Assembly (NCBI GenBank): GCA_948470475.1
Contig: OX419341.1
Coordinates: forward strand, 5,622,853 to 5,686,852
Source: Galaxea fascicularis
Taxonomy: Eukaryota > Cnidaria > Anthozoa > Scleractinia > Euphylliidae
DNA length: 64,000 nucleotides
Direction of reading: 5' to 3'
Positions 1 through 13,700 of this stretch are shown here, piece by piece (the first letter of the stretch is position 1; every line of letters starts with the position of its first letter). The notes under the pieces were generated by a model that was not told the DNA's origin, did no database searches, and was given only the letters and a program-made list of their open reading frames with translations. The position numbers and the translations under genes were made by a program.

Positions 1-268
1 TTAAGCATAATGATTCACGACAAATTATTTTTGCTTATGTAAAATTTTGAATGTAACTTAATTTGCCCAAGCTCAGTACAAAATAGAAAGATTGAACAGA
101 AATTCATGTATTAGTACATTATTACTAACATAGGCTGAATTGAGGTCACCCTATAATGAACTTTGGGTGTGGGCAAAATATTAAAACATTATTCAGAAAA
201 AATAATGAGTAGCCACACCACAGTGTAATATCAAGCTGTCTGGATCACAAAAGTTTAAAAACTCTTAC

Positions 269-3200
269 CCTCTTGACAGACACAGGTGGAAGTTTGAATG
301 AAGTACTGTAATAACGTATGCTCTGATCATATTTAACCTTCTTGCGATCAAAGCATTCAATATCCAAGAGTCTGAAAAGGTTACTCCAGAAGCTCCGGAA
401 CACGATTTTACACAGCAGCCTTGTCAATAGCACAAGCACATACCCTTGAGGGAATAACATGTCCCAGAATAAGTTAAAGCACTAAGAACAACAACAAGAA
501 GGCCAACAATTTGATAAAAATATCTTGCAAAGCTTTGAAGTGAGGGAGGAAATCCTCCAGTCAAAGAATTGACAGGTTGACACACGGCCGGTACTTTGTC
601 TCTAAGAAGACTGGGTATAGCATTGGTATCCTGTGGTTCATGCATGGCACATCCTACCACTGTCTATCATTTACTATACCTACAAAGAATTCTAGCAAAA
701 TCCCGAATTTTGGAGGTACTGCATCTAGCTTCAAGTCTTTCACTACCTAGCTCAGAGGTTAAACCACAAATGGTAATGGCTGATGGCTGTTTTTCGGACA
801 ACTCTATATAAAGCACACTTACCAAGTAAAAGGCGGACAGTAGACACCCAGCTCAAAGTGAAATAAGAAACATGATCTGTAATAGGAAATATAGTAGAAT
901 AATATAACATTGACAAGTTCATTTCACTGCAATTTCTGTAATGTAATGTAACAGATATAAAGTTCAATAATAAGTGAAAAATAATTGAAAAATAATTGAA
1001 ATAATTGTATTGAAAGAGGGAGGCAATGATTAACTAGAGGCCTGTTGCACCTGTTAATAAAAACAAAGCAATACATTGATGAAAAGTATAACATGCATTT
1101 AAAGATTACAATTTACTATTTACATTTCTCTATTTATAAAAGACAAAAATGCATAAAAAGCAAAACTAAAATTCAAAATAACTGATTGCGATGAGAACAG
1201 TCTACAGCCTGAAAAAGACAGTTGCACTATTTAACTGTTTGGTGGAATTCTAAGTCAACACAAAGTTAACAAACCAGTGTCTAAGTCCAGAACAGCTTTG
1301 TAAATTGGTGACTGTCTTGTAGATGTGGCTTTGCCAATCACAAACCCAACAGTAACTGCTGTCATGGCAACCTGACATAAAAACAACAATTACTATGTCC
1401 AATATTAATAAATCAGGGTAGACATTTTTAGTGAAATATTATATTAATGGCTGACTTGTGAAATGATTGTCATTGAGCATGAGTGAGAGCTGCCCAAAAA
1501 CTCTCTAATAACATACCGTTTCAACCAAAGACATTGTCCGTGGCTCAGGACGAGGGTGAACAAACAACAGCAAGAGGGAATAAACAATGGCTTGAAGGAC
1601 AACTAAAAATGGAAAAGAAAAATTACTGCCATTCATGAAAAAATGCATTTCAATTAACACTACACGTACTAACATTTTTTAAGAGGGTTATGTTTGTGAA
1701 GCCTGGTTTAATACTAATATAAGCCTTGCCTTGAAATAAAATTATGTTAAATTATCGATGGCACTGGAATAGAGAAAGACTGTGAGTATATCAAAGAGAG
1801 AGTAACAGGTCACACACTCACCATTGTCCCCAAAGCTAATGTATCTGTCAAGAATAGTGTCAATTTTAATCCAGTAAGCCAAAATGACGCATCCAACAAT
1901 TCCTCCAGCCACTATATCTGCAGGACTATGGACTCCAAGATAAAGCCTACTGAACATCACAGATATGGACCCTAGTGAGGGGAAAGAAATGTACTCACTA
2001 CTCACTACATGCCCTTGTTTAATGCACAAAAATAAAAAAAAATAAAAAAAAATTCTTTGAAGGTTTTACTGTCATTTTCAAAAGAAGATTTCAAAATTTG
2101 AGGAAAAGATTTAGCAGTAGAGTTTGCTTAAATAATTTAATTTATAATATTAAAGTAAATAGACAAATCAACAAAATTAATATTAATTTTCTTGAAATAA
2201 TTATCTGACAAATAAAGGTTGCAAAGCACAATACTCACCTGAAGGTAGCAAAGCTAATTGAGTCTGGTGTGTCAAAATAATATTAAAATAAAACAAACAA
2301 AAAAAACTTACAAAAAAGTTGTTAAAACATGTATACCTATAGGAACATGTTTTGTCATAAACTTAGCTGATACTGCAAACAAAAGAAAACACAAGCCATT
2401 CTGATACAAAATTAACTGCAAATCATACTTACAATAGACAATAAAGAGAAAGAGCACAGTAAATCCCCACTGAGGTATAGAAAAGTGGATGTAAGAATAA
2501 AACCAGATGTACCTGTTCAGAAGGAATTAAAATATATATATAAAAAATGTATTTTTAAGTTTACTACTAGTTGCTAATACACTCAGTAGTCATATAACTA
2601 AGATACTTACCAGGGAATAAGAACCCCCAATACTGCATGGTGACTGGGAAGTCCCCTGAGAAATAAGAGAGAAATACCTTTTAAGATATTTAACGTAAGA
2701 TCAAATTTAACTTATCATTTGTTGCCTCTGTAGAAATAGTGGGGAGAAGTTGTTATTTAAAATTTCAAGCAGATTCATCTTCTGTGATTATGTCCAAAAT
2801 TCTTGGCAGGCCACTCTGTTTTATGAAGTGTTGATATCACAAGCCAGGAGAAATTTGATGCTGATCAAAGGGATTAAGGGTTAAAAGCTGGGGTTAATTG
2901 AAGATGTTAATTATCCAAACAATGTCCATTTCTTTACAGTGATTTTTAGTTCAACTACATGACAGTGGTGGACAACATATAATTATTTCACATACAATAT
3001 CGGTGTATTGAGTAATTTGCCAACTTTCAGTCGACAAACTGCCTCACGTCCCTCAAACTGCTACATCTTGAAAACAAGGGAGACAAGAAGACATGGGTCC
3101 TGACACAGTCATTGGCTTTACTGTTCCTCTGCGTGTAATTTCCTCTTTTCTTTCCCCTTCCAATGCCTGCCATGCAGGTTACCTTTCCTTGTAATAAAAA

Positions 3201-6200
3201 TGCTTACCATGTTTGTGCAGCATTTTCCAAGGATACAATTGGAGGGTGCGGTGGGCGAGGAAGACAGAGGACATCCTGTTGCAAAAGTAAAATCAAATAA
3301 CACCATCAAAAGCTGTCAAGTTAGTTTGTGTTTCATTTACACTCATTACGAAGAAAGAAAAAACAATAAAAGACTTCCAAAACCACACAAGGCCTTGTAA
3401 TCTTGTTTGAACATTAATTCACGACTTTTCTCGAGCCTTGTTACATCCTTAAGTACCGGTATCAATATTGAAATTCAAGAGGGTTTGGACTTTCTAGAAT
3501 GAGGGGCACAGTAAAGAAAAATTGTAGCAATAAAACATAACTACAGAGGAATTCAATATATAGTTACAACACCGCAACCATTAAATTGATAATAAACCCA
3601 AAATGTCCTCAAGTTGCTGACTAGCATACATGTATTAAATAACACTTGAATGTATCAGTCTTCAGTCTAACCTAGCTAGGGTGACAAAAGGGCATTTTTC
3701 ACAGGGATCCTTGCATCTGTGAAGGAACAATTTTTATTTGGTAGGCTTGCTGTTTTGGTTTCATGGCAAAACAAGTTCAATCACACTCCTTTGAATTATT
3801 TTAAGAACTAAAGTTTCCTTTAACTTGTTCAAACTGTTTACTCTCCCCATTTAAAGGGTAGTGCAATAAAATCCCAAGTACTGAAGGCTATCTTCACAGG
3901 AAGGAAAACAAATGCTGGCCTTCTAGATCAATAATTTTATAAAAATAATATGAACCAAGTGATCATGTTGCTTGACTGGTTATTACCTTAAGGAATCCAG
4001 CAGTGTAGAAACCTACTCCCATGAGCAGGCACAATAATCTTCCAAGCTTGGCATCAATAACCCTGCAAAGGAAAACAACCTTTATATCAACATTTAAGTT
4101 TGCTCTGGTGAAGGGTTTTGGCAACAAACCACCCAAGGAGTCATTGCAATGATACCTGTAAACTACCTTTGCTGTGATTGGAATTCAATTGTATTTGGTT
4201 TTTACAAGAATTTATTATTTTTAAAATCTTCCTGACTGGGTTCCATTTTCAAATCAATTAACTGTTCCAATTTTTGGTACAAAACAGTAGTGAAACAAAG
4301 AAAATTTTAAAATTAAGTCCAAACATGTTAGGTGAATTCATTTTTTAAATTTTTGAAATATTGGTAGCATGCATTGTTATTTCAGGAATTCACCTTGACC
4401 TGTATATTTGAGAGTGATATTAGAGAAGACTAGTAGCTTAAAACTGGGAAGTGATAACCAAAGATTACACAACAACCAACAAAAAACGAACAAAGACAAA
4501 GGCTTATGCAGAGTTCCATGTTGCAAGGATGTACACTATACATACAATTTTCAACACCTAGAGCTGATATTCTGTTAATCACAGGTACAAACGGTACTTT
4601 CCACCGCATTTAGGGCCTGCTCCATTCTTGTTCTAAGTTTCCTTAAATTGTGAGTAAGTGTTTTTTTCATTATATTGATGGGTCGCGTACCACCAAGAGG
4701 CAGATTTCAAATAATTTCTTGCAAGGAAAAGCAACTAGTATTATTTTTAAGGTGATTTTTTTCTGGATCCCACAATGATAAAACTTGAAAAAGTTAAGTT
4801 AATTTTTTCAAGCTGCAATCCATTCCTTTTATGTAATCCGTGGCTTCTGTCAGCCACAAATAATTTCAATGCACACATCATTAAGTACTTCATATTAAAA
4901 CTGCAATGATGAAACCTTGTACAAATTTTGTAAATTAACACACCTTCTGGTTTATCCAAATTACATGTACTGGTACATGTATGTGACAGTGCCCCTTTAA
5001 GAAACAAAGTTTGGCAGATGCTCATGTTTTTCAGGAGAAAAAAAATTCTTTAATTATGACTACTTTTTCACTTCCACACCTACAGCACTGAAGCTAAACT
5101 GTATGCAAGTTTTGTTGAACTATCTAATAAGTGTGTATGTACCTACCAAAGGATGAAGACAACCATGGGTATATAGAAATCTTCAGTGCCAAAAAAGCTG
5201 TTTATCTTCATTACCTTTGTCCAAAAAGGGGTACGTCTTCTCTATTATTTAAAACAAAAACAAATAATCAACAAAAAATTAAGTTAACTATAGTATGGTT
5301 GAACATGCACTTCTGCTGTTATGTACATGTAATCATCACACAAACTTATGACTTCCTTATTACTAACAATATTTTATTTTTTAACATTGTTCACCTTCAA
5401 TGTATCCTTTGTGAAGTTGTTTAAGGTAAAGAAAATTAAATGGTACTATTCTATGTACAATAGTGAAACAAGTTTGACATTTGATTCACCATCAACAAGC
5501 CATGGTTCCACATAGTTCAGATGATTATAACTTAATTTGCATACATGGGGAAAAGGTAAAATAAACTTTGGAACTCAGAAGACGTATTATTGTAAGGATA
5601 AAAACCCTTATTTTTCAAACACATGTTGAATTTCCCATAATCTGATGGTGAATCAAAAACTGAAAAGAAATAATTGAAGGACTGAGAGCATAACTGACCT
5701 ATGTTGAATTTTAGGTCGTTTTTCGATTTTGCTCGGATTTGCCCGAATTGTTGTATATGAACTGTAATTTGATTGTAAAACATTGTCCAGTACTTTTTTT
5801 CACGGATTTATGATTCATTTTCGAGAAATAACGTATGTAAAATTGTCTTAACATTGATATTCTTTGGGCAGCCAGTAATTAAGATTAAAATTGTGGATCA
5901 TTGTAAATGAAGATCTACAGATGAAGCCACTTGGCTGAACACTTTATCATTATTTTCTTCTGCAGGCTAGGGAATGGACTGATACAGTTGTATAGCGTAA
6001 TTTTTATTCAAATTCTGTGAGTTTATACGTACAAAACATGATTGTAAAATACAAAACCAAACTTTCAAAATGAAAGCAGTCTCATTCTCAGTATCAACTG
6101 TTTGAATTTTGGGTAATAAAGCTAAAATGAATATATATTTGATTTAATATTGTTATAAAATTATGATAATTATTCTTAATCATTGGTTAAAACAGCTGGT

Positions 6201-7664
6201 TACTTAAACAGTGCAATATTTTGACTCTGGGTTGTCTTGGAAAGAAAAGAAAAATAAAGCAATGTGAATCATACAAAACAAGCTTCCACAGTGTATCACA
6301 TTATTGACTTTCCAACCAAGCAAACATCCTCAACTCTCCTCTGTACGTGTGTTGTTGATCATTCTTTTTTTATGGTACACTGTAATGCCTGCAGGAGATC
6401 GTCTCTATGATTTATTCTTGTGATCTGCATGCTACTGACAGCAGATGAAGTTGTCACTAAAATACTCATATAATGCAACCATTAAAGTTCTTTTTTAAAT
6501 AAAAATAATTGTACTTTTGTTTCTGTACATGTACCTAGGTCACATTATTTAAATAGCAAACAGGATCAGTTAGTATAAATTTGCATAAAAGGGCGAAATT
6601 CTTCTGTGGCCGGGAAACCCAAACAAAGTCAGCTGCAAATTAAATCCAAGGAAGTCACATATTTATCGAAACACTTCCCTTCAGTAACTGGGGAAATTTT
6701 AACAAAAAATCAAGCAGTTTAATGATTTGTGAACAAAGCCATAACTACTTTCCAAGCTCATTATTTAAACGAAACTTATCGGCAACACTCGGCGAATGGA
6801 AATAATTAAGCCTTACCGTCATTAAAAACCAAAAAAAAAATTATTGTTGGTATCTATCTTGTGGTCGAATAAATACAATTTGCCTTGATTGTGTTTATCA
6901 TAGATTACACTTAAAAAGAAGGTCGCTTTTTTGTGCTATCTGCGCTGCCAAAACAGAGGTCGAGAAACAAATGCGCACTTTAATCCCCCTGCCATACCCA
7001 CACGTTAATCTTATGGCATATCAAATACAAAAATTCTGCATTTTGATATGCTCGAAATGATTTGATTTCAATCTCCCTGCAAAAATCGAATGATCATTAA
7101 CAATGAAATCTAAATACAAGAAAATGCCACATTGAACCAATAAGGCATCTGATCGACTATGAAAACGTTTAAGGTTTAAAATAAATGAACGGAAAACTTC
7201 CACAAATATGTGCTGAAGCCATAAGCTTAATGCCGGATGTAGAACACCGACAAGAGGCAAAATTTATCCTAGCTTTTTACCTGAAGAGCAACAAGAGGCG
7301 GGGTGCCGATGAGAATAGAACTCAAAAGTCTGTGACGAAGCCATCTTCCAAAGGGTCCAAGCTTATCTGGAATGCAAAAGAAATTAAAATTCAAACTCTG
7401 AATTAAAGATCGCACATTCAAGCGGCCAAATTCTGCAAAAAGCCGGTATAAATGTACAACAACGCGCGGCAAGTACGGGTGGGAAAACAACACGCCGATT
7501 TGTTTGAACACATGGCTCAAAGTGTTGAAACGGCGATAGAAAACCATCGCATTCTCACCTATAGGTGCTGAAACATATTCCTCAGTGTCTTCGTCGGACT
7601 CACTAACGTTTTTCTCGCACGTTTCATCTTCGTCACAAAACAATGAGCCGCCTTCGTCGGCCAT
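269..7664 (-). CDS. Sphingosine-1-phosphate phosphatase-like PAP2 enzyme (3' partial)
   Basis: Predicted multipass membrane lipid phosphatase of the SGPP / yeast LCB3 / plant LPP-delta group, which dephosphorylate long-chain-base phosphates, usually in the ER. Exons (high to low): 7281-7664, 5147-5241, 3987-4062, 3208-3275, 2611-2655, 2433-2512, 2337-2372, 1822-1971, 1517-1602, 1275-1371, 269-444; phases agree at every junction, giving 431 residues. All three PAP2 motifs are visible: K185-x6-R192-P193 (KDVLCLPRP), P211-S-H-H214, and S269-R270-x5-H276-x3-D280 (SRLYLGVHSPAD). Residues 1-128 are an acidic, poorly recognisable N-terminus. The last exon (VSVKR then gtaaga) has a good donor, so the C-terminus lies left of the window. 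The start MADEGG was chosen over a Met 25 codons upstream because it sits in the divergent promoter context. SGPP1 or SGPP2 orthology is not resolved. The weakest junction is the 1275 donor (G|gtttgt) to the 444 acceptor. Confidence 0.87.
2337..2372 (-). CDS. 36-nt microexon of the SGPP-like gene
   Basis: Flanked by gtttgcag and gtatac on the minus strand. It encodes SAKFMTKHVPI plus split codons, joining the TM segment ending FLFIVY to the exon with the SRLYLGVHS motif. Skipping it would keep phase (36 = 12 codons) and shorten the loop before the third catalytic motif. Confidence 0.75.
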
Positions 7665-7753
7665 CTTCTTGTCACAACACAACACCGTCCCAATAGGTCG
7701 ACCAGCGGTTGCAGTTGAAAATATATGCGCTGAATGCACATGCTATTTCCAAG
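7665..7753. promoter_or_regulatory. Divergent promoter between SGPP-like gene and FIP1, with YY1-like start sites
   Basis: Only 89 bp separate the two initiator ATGs on opposite strands. Both ATGs lie in an AAGATGGC context: CCAAGATGGCGGAC for FIP1 (7749-7762) and AAGATGGCCGAC for the phosphatase on the other strand. AAGATGGCGGC is the classic metazoan YY1 core, often found overlapping start codons of TATA-less housekeeping genes. No TATA box is seen between the genes. Co-regulation is inferred. Confidence 0.6.
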
Positions 7754-10700
7754 ATGGCGGACGTCGAGGACGATGAAAAGTTCTTGTATGGAGGTAAGCT
7801 TTGTCGAAGTGTTCTTCGACTTTAATTGTCTTTCCAAACGTCCCTTTTGCTTGTCTTGTTTTGTTTTACCACGGTGGTTGAATTTTTAGCTTTGTAAATG
7901 TGGTGATGCTTGAAAAATTCGGCTTTAAAAGTGGAAGACTCGGCTACATTTGACAGTACAGTTTTCAATAAACAGAGACGTTTTAACCTGTACAGAACAC
8001 CTGATTGATATTCAGGCTGAGATCTAGATCTGATTTTGGTGATCTGCCTTCAATTCACCAGTTATCACCGCTATACTTTCTTCCTATACACATTCGTAAT
8101 TTACGCTTATATTTCCTGCCCAAATAAATCTAGATGATCATAAAATCATTCTTTACCAACAAATTTTTGAGAAACGATTGTATTTACTGTGTCCTGTGTA
8201 TTGAAGTGGGGCTATAGGATTGTAGGTTTGGATTTAAATAAACAAGGTTTGCTTGGCTCTAACCTGCAGTTGCTGTGATAATTAAGTATGAAGGTCTTAA
8301 AAGTTTTACTGCATAACTTCCATGTTGAAGTGCAAAAGGAAGGAATACCGCAGAGCCCCAAACATTAATAATGCATGCATTTTTTGATATTCATGCTGTT
8401 TGTTTGTTTGTGACCAATATGAGAGTAATCTGCATGTGTGTGATGAACAGGGCTCTCTGCAAAACATCAGACCTGTTTTGTGGAAAAGATGATTAAGCTT
8501 ATAAGAATATATCCCTTTGTTTTGCAAGGTGATGAGTCACAAGGAAAAGAACCAAGGTATTTTACATGAGTCAATAACAGAAAGGTTAATAGCATCCAGT
8601 CAACACATACCCACACATAGCTAGAATATCCACATGATTACTCATCATTTTGTGTGATTTTCTATTTTTACTAACTGTGTGTAATGTCAGCGTTTTCAAT
8701 AAGAATCAGGGTAGGTGGCAAAAGTTTAGGAGTACGCAGAGAAGGTACAACTTTGTTCCATGCTATTCAAAACATTAGATGTAAGTTCTTAATCACAGTA
8801 GGCGGCAAAATCATGCGAAGTAGATGGCGAGTTTCGCCGGCCGTCGGCCCTTATTGAAAACACTGAATGTGAATGTTTGAGAACTTGTATTTTAGGGCTA
8901 TGATGAGCTTTCAGCTTAAAATGAACTCCCTAATGAAAAAGAAAAGTAAAAGATCACGCCTTTTATAATTAGCTACCAGTTGCCTGCTGTGGCAGCTGAC
9001 ATTGTGTTACACAGTCAAGGCTGTGGTCTAAGAAAAGTAGTCGGGTGCCCGAAATCTCTTAACCCTTGGAAACCTGAGCATCCAGCATACAAAATGGTAC
9101 AATAACTATAGTTTCCTGGTTGCCCAAAGGCAAAAGCGAGTAGCCAGGGGCGACCGGGTGTTGCTCAAGCACAGCCCTGGTGGTACCCTTATCCCCTGTG
9201 GAAGATTTGCTATGATTGTACATTAACAAAATAATAGATTCCATTGTGTGATATTATTATTACTAAATTTAATTTATGTCGTATCCAAGGCTAAGACCAG
9301 TGCTGGAAACAACAATCGGTGATTGGACATGGTCCAACCAAATTTTTGAAAATGTCCAGCCAATTTCACATTATGATCAGACATGATGTCCGAACATGAT
9401 GTCCAAACAAATTTAAATACAGTTTTCAAAATTCCATATGGAATTATGTTATGCTAATATATTAATGTCCTGTCAAATTAATGTCCAACTACAAGCAAGA
9501 TTTGAAGCACAAATGTTCTGTTATGGAAGAAAAATTATTTCCAGCACTGTAAGATTAAATTGCATTACAAGAAACACTGTAATCTCTCCTGTTGGATATC
9601 CATGTGGTACTGTCTGCAGCTTTAGAGAATCAGAATTTTGTTTAAATACAATTCGCCGGTAAAAAGAGAAAATGTAGGGAAAAATAGTGTTGTTACTCCC
9701 TGAGTGAGGTCTACTTAAAATATTTTTGGCAAACCCGAGTTTTAGTCATGCTCATATGTGTGTGCTGTTGATCATACATTGTACCCTCTCAAAGCTTCAA
9801 AGCTGTCAAACTTTGTACCAGGTATTGTTGTCCCTTTCTCCCCTCACGTTGACTTATATGTATGCTTTTGTGCTCTTCAGTGTTGAAATAAAGCAAGAAC
9901 CAAAAGATGATGAGAATATAACAGAAAACGGTGAAGCAAAAGAGGAAGATGACTCAAAAGAAGCAGGGGAACTGGTAAGCGTAGTCACAGTAACTTTTTT
10001 TATTTTGTCTTTGCTTTGGGTTTGCTTTACAACAACTTTTTATTGGTTGTAATAATAATATTATATACTGCAGTTAAAAATTAAATTCAGGTAAAAATTT
10101 TTCAACTTAGGTTCAAAATCTGCCAATTTCCTTTTTGTCTCCTAGCCCTAATTTTGAATAATTAAACTTTGGAGACAAAGGGATTTGAGAATCAACCTAG
10201 GTTAAAAGTTTTTATCTGAATTTAAATTTTTACCTGCAACATATACAAAGCATTGCTGAACTTTACTTTTTAACCAAAATGGATCGATGATATTATAATA
10301 ATTATTTATTACTGTTGAGGGAAATAGTTTAATAAAATTTTGGGATTTTAACTCGTTTATAGAGCAATGAAGATGATGATGATGACGATGATGATGATGA
10401 CGATGATGTTCAGGTCACTATTGGAGAAATTAATACCTCAACAGCACCCTATGGGTAAGGAATGGTGCCCAAACGGCGATTTATGCATTTTGTTAAGGAA
10501 AAACTATTCAACATGTTTGATGCCAATCATTCTTGTTTCGAGCTATGTTATTTTATTTCATTAGGGCTCCTTATGCACCTCCAGTGAACTGGAATTTCAA
10601 ATCGGGGGCTGCAGCTGCATCTGCAAAAGACCGTATAGCCAGTAATAAGGATAGCAAGGGTATTGATGTGGAGGCTGTTGGAACAGTAAATGGAGTTTCT

Positions 10701-13700
10701 ATTCATGAATTTGATTTGGACTCGGTTGATGACAAACCCTGGAGAAAACCTGGTAAGGAATTTATGTTACTATTGAATGGCTATTGGGGGAGGTGTACAC
10801 AAGAATTTGGTTTTATCAGCAGAATTGTTAATGTAAATTGACCCCCATACAGTGATTCTAAAAGCTGACGTTTTGAGCATGGCAAAAATTGCTTGTGTAG
10901 CCACAGCTTAAAACTTCAAATTTATGAAGAGTTTAAAAACTGCATGCACTAATGTGCCTTCCAGGGGTAACAACAGTCATGTTCTGGGTTTGGGTTAAAC
11001 TTTACTGAAACCTACAGGGTAACAACTATTCAAAATATGGTTATAATATTGTTGTTGAAATACTGTGATATTGTTTGTTTCAAGGTGCTGATATCACCGA
11101 CTACTTCAATTATGGATTTACTGAAGACACCTGGAAGCAATACTGTGAAAAACAGAGACGGATGAGAATGGAGTTGCAAATGCCTAAGAAAATATTTGTA
11201 AGCTCTTTTTTGCTTGTATGGCTATCCTTCACTGGATACAGTAGTTGGCTTTGTTTTCTTGGAAAAGACATTTTACAAGTTGGACTGTTTGTCTCAGATC
11301 TAACTTGTACTATTAATTACACGTATTTGGTTCTACCAGGTACACCCGCCGTCTGTAGATCCTGTGATAATGCCAGATGGTGAGGATCTTGTTTTATTTA
11401 TGTGTATTATGAGAAAAAAGTTGTTTGATTGAAAGTGAATGTTTTATATCTTTCACATACTGAAGCCTTTAAACCCTAAGATGAAAATAAAAATTTAATT
11501 TGTTGCCTCTACACATTTCCCATAGAAATGGTGGAGAGAAGTTGTTAAAATATCTTGAGCAAATTCATCACTCATATGATTACAGACCAAATTGGACTCC
11601 ACTCAGTCCTTGTATTTACTATTATGTATGTTTTAGGGAGGCCAAGAAAAGCAGGTCCACCTCCTGAGCGCAAGTTAGAAGGAAGCATTGATGTGATTGG
11701 TGCAGAGGGATCCAGGGGTAATTACATTCAGCTACATTAACCTAACAATGATGGTGTAATTTTGATTGAACTAGACATATCTGTGATTAAAAAGAGTGTA
11801 GACATATGAATTACATAACAAGTCACAGAAATATTATTGAAAAGTAATGTATAAAACAAAATGGATTCAATTTGTCTGGGTGTGCACTCTGATAATAATG
11901 AAAGACATGGAAACATGGTAATAACACCAGTCACACATACTTACCATGTCTTCACATTGTTCGCATGTTATCACAATACACACACTCTAAAAAACATTTA
12001 CCTGCCAGGGTCACACTTGCTGGCAATTTTTCATGGAAGCAATAGAAAATTACATCTGTTGATCGGCAAAAAAATCAGCCTTGGGAAAAAAAAGCCTATA
12101 AATTCAAGCTAAAAGCTCTGATTTTATTTTGAACCCTTCCTGCTTGTTCGTACCTTGTTTTGATGTGATCCATGTGTTATTAGAATACAAATGAACCGCC
12201 AAGTAGAATCTAATTAAGTACTTGTTAAAAATGAAATGTGTGCTATTCCCACATTAGGCAATTGCCAGTGGTTTTGGAATGGGGAAGTACATTTATTTGT
12301 GGCATTATACAGGTGTGTCTAAAAACTATGTTTTATTCCAGTTGAGAGTCGCAGGCGACGAGATGATGATGTGATGATGCCGATGATGGGTGAGGGTATG
12401 AACCCTGATGTGGGGCCACCTCACCCTGGGATGATGAATAAAAAACACTTCCCTCCAGGTGAGGAAAACAGGCCCACGAGGGCGTGAACTTTTGCCTCTT
12501 AACATCTGCCTTACATTGCAAGCTTCGAGGGGTATTAATTTTTAACATGAAAACAGTCACACAAATGCCACAATTACATCATTTCTCTAACTAAGACATT
12601 GGGTCACAGCAGTTTTTAGTCAAGCATCAAAACTAATGTTTTACTTGTGGTTGCGTAAAGGTTAAGGGATAAGGATAATTTATCCAACTAAATATAAATT
12701 ACAGAGGATACAGACTAGATTAAAATTAAACGTATAATTACATACACTAGAATTAGTCATAGTGTGACTCATACACCCATTCCCAGGGCTACTCGTCTTC
12801 ATTTGCATTCACATGAGATTGAGGTGAAGTGCTTCAGATACATAGATGCCCCAACACAATGGCCAAAATGTGAACTTGAATGACATCAACCGATATTTTG
12901 ACAAACAACAGAATAAGTATGCATTCTCCTTCGTCAAATGCAATTTTAGATAAAGAATGAAGATATTAAAATCATCCAAATAGCAGAGGCTAATCTAGTG
13001 GATAATCCCAATAGAATACATGCACACTACATGTATTTTGAGGTATATCCCTGGCTACTTTGATATAAAACCAGCGTGTTGACTTCACTACAGCAACTTG
13101 AATCCCTGGCGATATTTTGTATTTCCCCACCTACTTCAAAAATTAGTGACAGCCGTGTTGATTGTGCTCTCTATGACTTATAAGCATACACAATATAACA
13201 CAGCATTTCTTTCCTCTTTTTCAACAGGTCCTCCAGGAGGTCCCCATGGCATGCCCCCTGTCTCAGGGGCCCCTCCCTTTATTCCCCCACATGACCCCAC
13301 AATGGGCCCCCCACCAACAGGGCCACCTCATGGTATGCCCATGCATGTTCCACCTGGTGGTCCCATTCCCCCAGGGATGCCCCCTCCATTTAGACCCATG
13401 GGCCCTGATGGACCTCACCACCCTGAGGGGGCACCCCCTGGAATGCCCCCACCAGGAATGCCCCCTATGCCTGGTATGGGAGGTCCACCTCCCCACGGTT
13501 TTCCACCAGAGATGGGAATGCCACCAGATGGGATGCCACCACCGTTTGATCCAACAGGTTAGTTTTCCACATTGCAGCAACTTAACCAGAAGTGATTAGT
13601 ATGTAACATCTCCTGTTTATATCAATACATAGTCCAACAGACAGCTGATGAGAATAGACAAATGTATCAGCCAGAGCATTATCTTGACATAACTCCAAAT

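Noticed and set aside
5532..5783. Extra SGPP-like exon (62-nt segment between cag and gtcagt)
   Set aside because: Exons 7281-7664 and 5147-5241 already join in phase 0, and the segment encodes no membrane-like sequence.
7550..7565. Earlier donor in SGPP-like exon 1 (CCTATAG|GTGAGA)
   Set aside because: It leaves phase 1, incompatible with the next exon; the donor at 7281 gives phase 0 and a full open frame. It could still be an alternative site.
13246..13599. Open frames of 105-117 codons overlapping the Pro-rich block on both strands
   Set aside because: They are shadows of FIP1 exon 10, which has conserved context, splice sites and phase.
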